A stretch of 64,000 bases of DNA, from positions 142,732 through 206,731 of the forward strand of contig CABIXK010000002.1 in NCBI GenBank assembly GCA_902362705.1, in the 5' to 3' direction. The stretch is from Rikenellaceae bacterium (GTDB lineage: Bacteria; Bacteroidota; Bacteroidia; Bacteroidales; Rikenellaceae). Below are positions 35,027 through 42,901 of the stretch, piece after piece; the stretch's first letter is position 1; every line of letters starts with the position of its first letter. The notes under the pieces are model-generated. The model did not search any database. It was not told the DNA's origin and saw only the letters and a list, made by a program, of their open reading frames with translations. A program made the position numbers and the translations under genes.

Positions 35027-36292
35027 ATGAAACGGACCAAAGAGATATTCACCTTCCGCGACGCGCAGAAGCAGACCGGCCCCGTGGCCTTCATGACGAT
35101 GCTCAAGCCGGCCGGCTCGGCCTGCAACCTCGACTGCACCTACTGCTACTACCTCGACAAGGCGGCGCAGTACGGCGGGCGCGAGGCGGTGATGAGCGAC
35201 GAGCTGCTGGAGCTCTATGTGCGGCAGTACATCGAGGCCAACGACGTGCCGACGGTGCAGTTCTGCTGGCACGGGGGCGAGCCCCTGCTGCTGGGCATCG
35301 ACTTCTACGCCCGGGCGATGGAGCTGCAGCGCAAATACGCCGGCGGCAAGCGCATCGAGAACACGTTGCAGACCAACGGCACGCTGGTCAACGAGCGGTG
35401 GTGCGAGCTCTTCGCCGCCAACAACTTTCTGGTGGGGCTCTCGCTCGACGGCCCCGAGGATATACACGACGCATTCCGCCTGACGAAGGGCGGCCGGCCC
35501 ACTTTCTCCCGCGTCATGCGCACGGTGGAGCTCTTCCGCAGCGGCGGGGTGGAGTACAACACGCTGAGCGTGGTCAACCGCCTCTCGGAGGGGCGCGGGG
35601 CGGAGATCTACCGCTTCTTCCGCGACACGGTCCGCAGCCGCTACATGCAGTTCCTGCCCGCCGTGGAGCACGTGGTCGATGTCGAGGGGTTCCACCGTCC
35701 GATGATCGTCTCGCCCGAGAGGGAGGGGGCGCGCCTGGCCGAGTGGTCGGTCACGGCCGGGGGCTACGGGGAGTTTCTCTGCGACGTGTTCGACCAGTGG
35801 GTCGTCGGCGACGTGGGGCAGACCTTCGTGCAGCTGTTCGATGCCACGCTGGCCCAGTGGTGCGGCGTCGAGCCGGGGGTCTGCTCGATGGGCGAGACGT
35901 GCGGCGACGCGCTGGTGGTGGAGCACAACGGCGACGTCTACTCGTGCGACCACTTCGTCTACCCCGAGCACTGCCTGGGCAACATCCGCGAGACCCCGCT
36001 CGCCGAGATCTACCGCTCGGCGCGTCGCCGCGACTTCGGGCTGGCCAAGCGCAACGCCCTGCCGGCCGAGTGTCTGGCGTGCCGCTACTATTTCGCCTGC
36101 CGGGGCGAGTGCCCCAAGCACCGCTTCGAGACGGGGGCCGACGGCTGCCGCAAGAACTCGCTCTGCGCGGGGCTCATGCGCTACTTCCGCCACGCCGAGC
36201 CCTACATGGATCATATGCGCGACCTGCTCGCGCGCCAGCAGTCGCCCGCGTGGGTCATCCCCTTCGCGCGCAAGCGGATGGGATTCATTTAA
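35027..36292 (+). CDS. Anaerobic sulfatase-maturating-type radical SAM enzyme (SPASM)
   Basis: 421 aa. anSMEs oxidise a Ser or Cys in sulfatases to formylglycine. SAM cluster motif CNLDCTYCYY, then HGGEPLLLG (GGE motif), QTNGTLV and LSLDGPEDIHD. The SPASM region has auxiliary-cluster Cys: CSMGETCGDALVVEHNGDVYSC, then CLACRYYFACRGECP and CRKNSLC. Length and spacing match anSME/AslB. No sulfatase gene is present in this window, so its targets must be encoded elsewhere; such enzymes are needed in Bacteroidetes to use sulfated glycans. Confidence 0.92.
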   Translation: MKRTKEIFTFRDAQKQTGPVAFMTMLKPAGSACNLDCTYCYYLDKAAQYGGREAVMSDELLELYVRQYIEANDVPTVQFCWHGGEPLLLGIDFYARAMELQRKYAGGKRIENTLQTNGTLVNERWCELFAANNFLVGLSLDGPEDIHDAFRLTKGGRPTFSRVMRTVELFRSGGVEYNTLSVVNRLSEGRGAEIYRFFRDTVRSRYMQFLPAVEHVVDVEGFHRPMIVSPEREGARLAEWSVTAGGYGEFLCDVFDQWVVGDVGQTFVQLFDATLAQWCGVEPGVCSMGETCGDALVVEHNGDVYSCDHFVYPEHCLGNIRETPLAEIYRSARRRDFGLAKRNALPAECLACRYYFACRGECPKHRFETGADGCRKNSLCAGLMRYFRHAEPYMDHMRDLLARQQSPAWVIPFARKRMGFI

Positions 36293-36375
36293 TTAAGTTA
36301 AGTGATTAAGTAAAAAGTGAGAAGTAGGGGGCGGGCGCCTGAAAGCCGTCCCGCAAAGCTGCCCCGGAATGAAAA

Positions 36376-36410
36376 ACCGGCCGCTTCCCCGTTCGGGGGA
36401 AGCGGCCGGT
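36376..36410 (-). terminator. Terminator of rnpB
   Basis: 15-bp perfect stem (36376-36390 with 36396-36410) followed on the minus strand by TTTTTC. Located just past the 3' end of RNase P RNA. Confidence 0.85.
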
Positions 36411-36416
36411 GCGTTT

Positions 36417-36782
36417 GCAGGCCCTGTAAGCCGGGTTCTGTTCCCGGGCCGAAGCCCGGGCCCCTGTCATTTATCTAGGACGACGGTCTCCCGCCGCCTC
36501 GAGCAACCTACCCCCCGGCATCGGGCGAGCAACCCTTGACTGCCGGTATACACGGTCTTGCAACCCACGGGACGTACGGCCGGTCGACATCGCTGCCTCC
36601 GCGGTGGGCTCTTACCCCGCCTTTTCACCCTTACCCGGCCGGAATGCGCATTCCCGCCGGGCGGTCGTTCTCTGTTACGCTCCCATGCCCTCGCGGACAT
36701 CAAGTCGTTAGCTTGCGTGGTGCTCTGCGTTGCCCGGACTTTCCTCCCCCGGATCGCTCCGGCGGCGACAGAGCGGGCCTGC
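36417..36782 (-). ncRNA. rnpB: RNase P RNA (bacterial type A)
   Basis: Catalytic RNA that trims tRNA 5' leaders. The minus strand contains the universal GAGGAAAGTCCGGGC block near the 5' end (plus 36731-36745), the internal GGGTAAGGGTGAAAAGG-type region, and the 3' conserved ACAGAACCCGGCTTACAG. The ends were set by the P1 pairing GCAGGCCC (36782-36775) with GGGCCTGC (36424-36417), giving ~366 nt. A TACCTTTG box precedes it and a strong terminator follows. Confidence 0.95.
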
Positions 36783-36786
36783 GGCG

Positions 36787-36794
36787 CAAAGGTA
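36787..36794 (-). promoter_or_regulatory. -7 box for rnpB
   Basis: Minus strand TACCTTTG, 4 nt before the P1 5' end. Confidence 0.65.
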
Positions 36795-36957
36795 GTGAAA
36801 AGCCCCCGATTACGACGCCTCCCGGGCCGAATTTTTTCGCCGGGCGGCGCGGCGCCTGCCCGTTGGGTGCGAAAAGCCGTCCGCCGGACGGGCGCTTCCC
36901 TGCCAAGTGGCGTTTCCCTGCCGGGGGGGACGCTCCCCGGGCGCTCCCCGGGGCCGG

Positions 36958-37992
36958 CTACTCCTGCCGCTCTTCGCGAAAGATGTTGAGGTGGGCCAAC
37001 AGCGGGTTGCGGCGGTCGAGCACCGCGAACTCGAGCAGCAGTAACAGCAGTGCCGCGGCCACGAGCCACTGGTACTGTTCGTTGAACTCCTCGAAGCGGA
37101 GCGTCGAGAGCTCCGAACGCTCCATCTCGTTGATGCTCCTGACGATCTGGTCCAGGCCGATCGACTGCTTGGTGGCTCGGACGTAGGCGCCGCCGGTCGT
37201 CTCGGCGATCTCGACGAGCATCTCCTCGTTGAGCTTCGAGACGACCATGTCGCCCTTCTCGTCGCGGATGAACTCGCCGTCGATGCGGATGGGTGCACCC
37301 TCGGGGGTGCCGATGCCTATGGTGTAGATGCGGATGCCCTGCTCGGCGGCGCGGCGCGCCACGGCCACCGCGTCGTCGTCGTGGTTCTCGCCGTCGGTGA
37401 TGAGCACCGCCACGCGGCTGCGCCCCTCGCCGCCCTCGCCCGAGAAGGCGAGCAGCGCCTGCTCGAGCGCCTTGCCCACGGCCGTGCCCTGCACCGTGGC
37501 CTGCGAGGGGTCGATGCGCCGCGCGAAGGCCTTGGCCATGCGGTAGTCGGAGGTCACGGGCAGCAGCACGCGCGGCTCGCCGGCGAAGACGATCAGCCCC
37601 ACGCGCTCCTGGCGCATGCCGTCGAAGAGGCGGTCGATGGCGTATTTGGTGCGGTCGAGGCGGTTGGGCTCGAAGTCCTCGGCCAGCATCGAGTTGGAGA
37701 TGTCGACCACGAGCATCATCTCGACCCCCTGCGTCTTCTCCTCGCGGAGCTTCGACCCGAACTGGGGCCGTGCGGCGGCCAGCGCGAGCAGCGCGAGCGC
37801 CGCGTCGAATAGGATGAAGCGCAGCCAGAGGCGCCCCGCGGAGCGCTCGGGCATCAGCGCGCGGAGCGTCCCGGGCCGGCCGAAGCGGGCCAGGCGCACG
37901 CGGCGGCGGTGCATCGACCACCAGAAGAGCAGCAGCGCCGCCGGTACGAGGCAGAGCAGCCAGAGGTATTGGGGATGGGCGAATCGGAACAT
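36958..37992 (-). CDS. VWA-domain membrane protein BatB-like
   Basis: 344 aa. Two N-terminal membrane helices (LWLLCLVPAALLLFWW, ILFDAALALLALAAA), then a von Willebrand A domain with an intact MIDAS: DISNSM (DxSxS), the later Thr, and ITDGENHDDD. A C-terminal helix (WLVAAALLLLLLEFAVL) anchors the far end. Bat proteins form an inner-membrane complex with MoxR and were linked to aerotolerance and stress resistance in Bacteroides. Last gene of the operon, 5 bp after its VWA paralogue. Start MFRFAHPQYLWLL is the family N terminus. Confidence 0.93.
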   Translation of the reverse strand: MFRFAHPQYLWLLCLVPAALLLFWWSMHRRRVRLARFGRPGTLRALMPERSAGRLWLRFILFDAALALLALAAARPQFGSKLREEKTQGVEMMLVVDISNSMLAEDFEPNRLDRTKYAIDRLFDGMRQERVGLIVFAGEPRVLLPVTSDYRMAKAFARRIDPSQATVQGTAVGKALEQALLAFSGEGGEGRSRVAVLITDGENHDDDAVAVARRAAEQGIRIYTIGIGTPEGAPIRIDGEFIRDEKGDMVVSKLNEEMLVEIAETTGGAYVRATKQSIGLDQIVRSINEMERSELSTLRFEEFNEQYQWLVAAALLLLLLEFAVLDRRNPLLAHLNIFREERQE

Positions 37993-37997
37993 CGTTC

Positions 37998-38984
37998 TCA
38001 GGGTATGCGTTTCAGAAGGAGGGTCGAGAGGAGCAGCTCGGCCGCCAGCAGCGCGAGGGCCGCGAGCAGCCATGCGAGGAAGAGTTCGTGGTAGGAGAGG
38101 TGCTCGGTGACCTCCACGCGGCTCTTCTCGAGCCGGTTGATCTCGTCGTAGATGGCTTGCAGCTTCGACTTGTCGGTGGCGCGGAAGTAGCGGCCGCCGG
38201 TCATGGAGGCGATCTGCTCCAGCGTCTTCTCGTCGATCTCGACCTTCTGCTGCACGAAGGTGATCTGGCCGAACATGTCGACGGCGGGGTAGGGGGCCAT
38301 GCCCTCCGAGCCCACGCCGATCGTGTAGACGCGGATGCCCTGCGCCGCGGCGATCTCGGCGGCCATCAGCGGGGCGATCTCGCCCCGGTTGCTCACGCCG
38401 TCCGTGAGCAGGATGACCACCTTCGACTTGGCGTCGCTCTCGCGCAGGCGGTTGATGGCCGTGGCCAGTCCGTTGCCGATGGCCGTGCCGTCCTCGATAA
38501 GACCGCTGCGGATGCGCGCCAGGAGCGTCTGCAACGTCCCCTGGTCGGTGGTCAGCGGGCTCTGCGTGAACGACTCGCCGGCGAAGACCACCAGACCGAT
38601 GCGGTCGCCGTAGCGGTCGGCGATGAACGAGGCGGCGACCTCCTTGGCCGCCGTGAGGCGGTCGGGCTTGAAGTCGCGGGCGAGCATCGAGCCCGAGACG
38701 TCGATCGACAGCACGATGTCGATGCCCTCGGTCGAGGTGGTGGAGTGCTCCTCGACCTGCTGCGGGCGGGCCAGCGCCACGACGATGCAGGCGAAGGCGG
38801 CCGAGCGCAGCACGAAGGGGAGGTGGCGCAGGTAGTAGCGCACGCTGCGCGGCGCGCGGGCCACGCCCTCGATCGACGAGATGCGCAGCGCCGCGCCGCC
38901 CCGCAGCGTCCGCCACACGTAGTAGGCGGTCATCGGCGCCAGCAGTGCCAGCAGCCAGAGTAGATGGGGTGAATGGAAGTGCAT
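37998..38984 (-). CDS. VWA-domain membrane protein BatA-like
   Basis: 328 aa. N-terminal hydrophobic segments around LLWLLALLAPMTAYYVW and SAAFACIVVALA precede the VWA domain; MIDAS residues are DVSGSM, with LLTDGVSNRGE later. A C-terminal transmembrane helix follows (LFLAWLLAALALLAAELLL). Starts MHFHSPHLLWLL and ends 5 bp before the BatB-like gene. Paralogue of it; the two likely assemble together with the TPR protein. Confidence 0.93.
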   Translation of the reverse strand: MHFHSPHLLWLLALLAPMTAYYVWRTLRGGAALRISSIEGVARAPRSVRYYLRHLPFVLRSAAFACIVVALARPQQVEEHSTTSTEGIDIVLSIDVSGSMLARDFKPDRLTAAKEVAASFIADRYGDRIGLVVFAGESFTQSPLTTDQGTLQTLLARIRSGLIEDGTAIGNGLATAINRLRESDAKSKVVILLTDGVSNRGEIAPLMAAEIAAAQGIRVYTIGVGSEGMAPYPAVDMFGQITFVQQKVEIDEKTLEQIASMTGGRYFRATDKSKLQAIYDEINRLEKSRVEVTEHLSYHELFLAWLLAALALLAAELLLSTLLLKRIP

Positions 38985-38990
38985 GTTATA

Positions 38991-39764
38991 TTACCAATTT
39001 TTCTTGCCGCGCACGACGACGCCCTGCTTCTCCTTGAGCTTCTCCTGCGTGCGGTCCTCCTGCGCCTGTATGGCGTCGAGCATCTGCTGCTGCTCCTGCT
39101 CCGAGAGCCCCGAGGGGCGGCTCTGCCCCTCGCCCTGCTGCGGCTTGCCCTCGCCCTGCTCCGGCTGCCGGGGCTCCTCGCCCTGCCGATCCTGCTTGTC
39201 GGGGTCGCCCTGCTGCGGGTCGTTCTGCCCGTCGCCCTGCCGGTCCTGGTTCTGGTCCTGGTCCTGGTTCTGGTTCTGGTCCTGGTTCTGGTCCTGCTGG
39301 TCGTCGTTGCCGCCGCCGTTCTGCTGCTGGTCTTCGAGCAGCTTCTTGGTGTAGGCGTAGTTGTACTTGGCCTCCATGTCGGCGGGAGCGAGGCGCAGCG
39401 ACTGCTTGTAGCTCTCGAGCGCCTCCTTGTATTTCTGTTGCGAGAACTGCGCGTTGCCCAGGTTGTAGAAGGCCTCGGCCCGCTCGTCGTCGGTGCGCAG
39501 CGTGTCGGCCGCGGCGCGCGCGAGGGTCTGCTCCGACTGGTCGAAGCGCTCGGCGCGGCACAGGGCATTGCCCAGATCGTAGGTCGCCTCGAACGAGCCG
39601 GGGGCGGCCTTCAGCGCCCGCTCGTAGCGCTCGATGGCGCGCGCATAGTCGCCGCGGGCGTAGGAGCGGTTGCCCCGGCGCACGAGCCCCCGTTCGGGCA
39701 GCTGCTGGGCGCCCGCCTCGGCGGCGACGAAGAGCAGCAGGATATATGGGAAGAGTCTGTACAT
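38991..39764 (-). CDS. TPR protein BatC-like with Q/N/D-rich tail
   Basis: 257 aa. Signal peptide (MYRLFPYILLLFVAAEAGAQ), then three TPRs (YARAIERYERALKAAPGSFE, AFYNLGNAQFSQQKYKEAL, SYKQSLRLAPADMEAKYNYA). Residues ~145-235 are low complexity, Gln/Asn/Asp runs followed by Gln/Gly/Glu-rich sequence, and the last ~25 residues are charged helix. The Asn/Gln run is encoded by a hexanucleotide-like microsatellite. Position between the DUF4381-like and VWA genes, with 2- and 6-bp gaps, supports a Bat scaffold role in the periplasm. Confidence 0.9.
   Translation of the reverse strand: MYRLFPYILLLFVAAEAGAQQLPERGLVRRGNRSYARGDYARAIERYERALKAAPGSFEATYDLGNALCRAERFDQSEQTLARAAADTLRTDDERAEAFYNLGNAQFSQQKYKEALESYKQSLRLAPADMEAKYNYAYTKKLLEDQQQNGGGNDDQQDQNQDQNQNQDQDQNQDRQGDGQNDPQQGDPDKQDRQGEEPRQPEQGEGKPQQGEGQSRPSGLSEQEQQQMLDAIQAQEDRTQEKLKEKQGVVVRGKKNW
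39241..39300 (+). repeat. CTGGT(C/T) hexanucleotide microsatellite within batC
   Basis: About ten consecutive 6-bp units CTGGTC or CTGGTT (plus strand), encoding Gln-Asp/Gln-Asn pairs on the minus strand. In-frame unit gain or loss would change tail length without frameshift. Confidence 0.8.
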
Positions 39765-39766
39765 GG

Positions 39767-40741
39767 CTAACGGTCGTTTTCCATCTTCTCCTCGAGGGTC
39801 GCCGGATCGGGGTCCGCCGGCTTGGTCTCCTCGACGAAGTAGTAGCACTTGAGGTAGTCGGCCTCGTTCTCCTCGGCCTCGGGCGTCGCCTTGGCGAACT
39901 TCACCAGATCGGCGTTGCGCAGGATCGCGCCCAGGTCGCGGCGCGCCTTGTCGGGCAGCTCCGTATCGCGCAGGGCGGCGACGATCTCGTCGGAGGTCAT
40001 CTCCATGGCGCCGATCTCCCAGCGGGCGGCGATGTAGGTGCGCAGGATGTCCGTGAGGCCCGAGTAGTAGAGCTTGTGGCGGTTGTTCTGCCAGAGCTTC
40101 TGGTGGTGGAGCGCCTCGAGGGCCCGGATGGCCGCCACGTGGGGCGGCAGGGGCGGCGCGGGACGGAACAGGTCGCCCAGCCGCCTGCCGCGCGCGGCCA
40201 GCCAGCGCCTGAGGGCCCACGCCGCGGCGGCGAGCAGCGCGAGCGCCGCGAGGCCCCACGCCACATAGCCCCGGATCTCGGCGAAGCGGAACGGCAGCGT
40301 GCGCTGCCCCTTCAGGTCGAAGATCGAGTGGGAGGTCGAGTCGATCCGGAACGTCCCCACCTCCAGCAGCAGCGAGTCGCCCACCTGGAGCGTGTCGAGG
40401 ATGTTCTTGTCGGCGTAGAGCACCTGCGCGCGCCCCAGGTTGAAGCGCCCCTCCTCGAAGGCGGCCAGACGGTAGCGCTTGGCCAGGCGCAGGCGGCGCC
40501 CGTCGCGCTCGAGCGTGTCGACGGGCGGCAGGGCCACCACCTCGAAGCCGCTCCCGGCGGGGGGCTCGAAGGTGGGGAACTCGACCACCTGCACCAGGTC
40601 CTTCTCGACCTCGATGACCAGGTCGAAGCGGTCGCCGATGCCGATACTGTCGGGTTCGAGGCGCGAAGTCGTGCAGGGCGTCTCCTGCGCCCGGGCGAGG
40701 GGCGCGCAGAGCAGGAGCGCCAGCAGAAGCGTGCGTTTCAT
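39767..40741 (-). CDS. Signal-peptide membrane protein of the Bat operon (DUF4381/BatD-like)
   Basis: 324 aa. Signal peptide ending APLARAQ; residues ~25-150 are a beta-rich periplasmic region (IGIGDRFDLVIEVEKDL, FEPPAGSGFEVVALPP) typical of BatD-type Ig-like domains. One transmembrane helix follows (YVAWGLAALALLAAAAWALRR), then a cytoplasmic helical domain with YYSGLTDILRTYIAARWEIGAMEMTSDEIV, the DUF4381 pattern. It is much shorter than classical BatD (~550-600 aa). Overlaps the DUF58 gene by 4 bp. Confidence 0.82.
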   Translation of the reverse strand: MKRTLLLALLLCAPLARAQETPCTTSRLEPDSIGIGDRFDLVIEVEKDLVQVVEFPTFEPPAGSGFEVVALPPVDTLERDGRRLRLAKRYRLAAFEEGRFNLGRAQVLYADKNILDTLQVGDSLLLEVGTFRIDSTSHSIFDLKGQRTLPFRFAEIRGYVAWGLAALALLAAAAWALRRWLAARGRRLGDLFRPAPPLPPHVAAIRALEALHHQKLWQNNRHKLYYSGLTDILRTYIAARWEIGAMEMTSDEIVAALRDTELPDKARRDLGAILRNADLVKFAKATPEAEENEADYLKCYYFVEETKPADPDPATLEEKMENDR

Positions 40742-41622
40742 CGTTGCTTGAAGAGTTTGATGAGTTCGGCCACGTAGTCCTCTTGCGTGTCGACCGTGGC
40801 CGTGTCGATGCGGTGGCGGCGCAGCAGGCCCTCGATCTCGTCGGAGCGGCGGCGCCACGCCGCGGCGTAGTGGTCGCGCACGGCGCGCGACGAGGTGTCG
40901 ACCCACGCCTTGCGGCCCGTCTCGGCGTCCTGCATCTCGACGATGCCCACGTCGGGCAGCTCCGCCTCGCGGGGGTCGCAGACGCGGATGCCCACCAGGT
41001 CGTGGCGGCTGCCGGCGATCTTGAGCGCGTCCTCCAGCGCCTCGCCGTCGTGCGGCGCATCGAGGAAGTCCGAGAGGATGAAGGTCGTGCAGCGCTTCTT
41101 GTTGACGTTCGTGAGGAAGCGCACCGGCTCAGACAGACGCGTGCCCGTCGATCGGGGGCGGAAGCCCACCAGCTCGCGGATGATGGCCAGGATGTGGCTG
41201 CGTCCCTTCTTCGGGGGGATGAACTTCTCCACGCGGTCCGAGAAGAAGATGCAGCCCACCTTGTCGTTGTTCTGCGAGGCGGAGAAGGCCAGCACGGCGG
41301 CGATCTCGGTGATCACGTGCTGCTTGGTGTGCTCGGTCGAGCCGAAGGTGCGCGAGGCCGAGACGTCGACCAGCAGCATCGTCGTCAGCTCGCGCTCCTC
41401 CTCGTAGATCTTGATGTGGGGCTTGCACGAGCGGGCCGTGACGTTCCAGTCGATGTCGCGCACGTCGTCGCCCGCGCGGTACTCCCTCACTTCGGAAAAC
41501 GACATGCCGCGCCCGCGGAAGGCCGTGTGGTACTTGCCGGCGAAGATCTCGTTCGACAGACCGCGGGTCTTGATCTCGATCTTGCGGACGCGCTTCAGAA
41601 TATCGTTCTCGGTCTGCGCCAT
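40738..41622 (-). CDS. DUF58-domain protein (Bat operon)
   Basis: 294 aa cytoplasmic protein. DUF58 signature GRGMSFSEVREYRAGDDVRDIDWN, then a degenerate VWA-like fold (LLVDVSASRTFG, FILSDFLDAP). No membrane segments. Always found next to MoxR ATPases, where it probably acts as their partner. Start 2 bp after the moxR stop; its own stop overlaps the following start by 4 bp. Confidence 0.93.
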   Translation of the reverse strand: MAQTENDILKRVRKIEIKTRGLSNEIFAGKYHTAFRGRGMSFSEVREYRAGDDVRDIDWNVTARSCKPHIKIYEEERELTTMLLVDVSASRTFGSTEHTKQHVITEIAAVLAFSASQNNDKVGCIFFSDRVEKFIPPKKGRSHILAIIRELVGFRPRSTGTRLSEPVRFLTNVNKKRCTTFILSDFLDAPHDGEALEDALKIAGSRHDLVGIRVCDPREAELPDVGIVEMQDAETGRKAWVDTSSRAVRDHYAAAWRRRSDEIEGLLRRHRIDTATVDTQEDYVAELIKLFKQR

Positions 41623-41624
41623 CG

Positions 41625-42623
<999 letters not shown>

Positions 42624-42683
42624 TATGGTTGGGTTTTTGTCTTCTATATGTTTTTTCTAACGGTTGCGGGGTCTTCCTTATTG

Positions 42684-42691
42684 CAAATGTA
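42684..42691 (-). promoter_or_regulatory. -7 box for the moxR-bat operon
   Basis: Minus strand TACATTTG in an AT-rich patch, 60 nt before the moxR ATG. No clear -33 box. Confidence 0.5.
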
Positions 42692-42749
42692 ACAATTTTT
42701 TCGGATTGTGCGCGCTCCGGCCCGTTTTGCCGCGGGGCGGGGCGTTTCC

Positions 42750-42821
42750 GGGCCGCAGCCTCCGGGCGGCGAAGGCCCGCGATTCCTGGCGGAATATGCT
42801 TGCCTTCGCCGGCTGCGGCCC
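42750..42821. repeat. Long imperfect inverted repeat upstream of uvrD-like gene
   Basis: Arms 42750-42776 and 42802-42821 pair over 20 bp with one 6-nt bulge (TCCGGG at 42761-42766). The loop can form a small inner stem. Lies between the divergent bat and helicase promoters. Confidence 0.6.
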
Positions 42822-42888
42822 GAGAGCCTCCCGCCCCTCGGTTTTCAATTTTCCGCTTCCGATCATCCGTTCCTCGTGAATTGTGCAC

Positions 42889-42896
42889 TATCTTTG
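42889..42896 (+). promoter_or_regulatory. -7 box for the UvrD/PcrA helicase gene
   Basis: TATCTTTG, 5 nt before the ATG at 42902. It shares the 14-mer TGCACTATCTTTGC with the end of repeat copy 1 upstream of yihY. Confidence 0.6.
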
Positions 42897-42901
42897 CGTC
42901 C

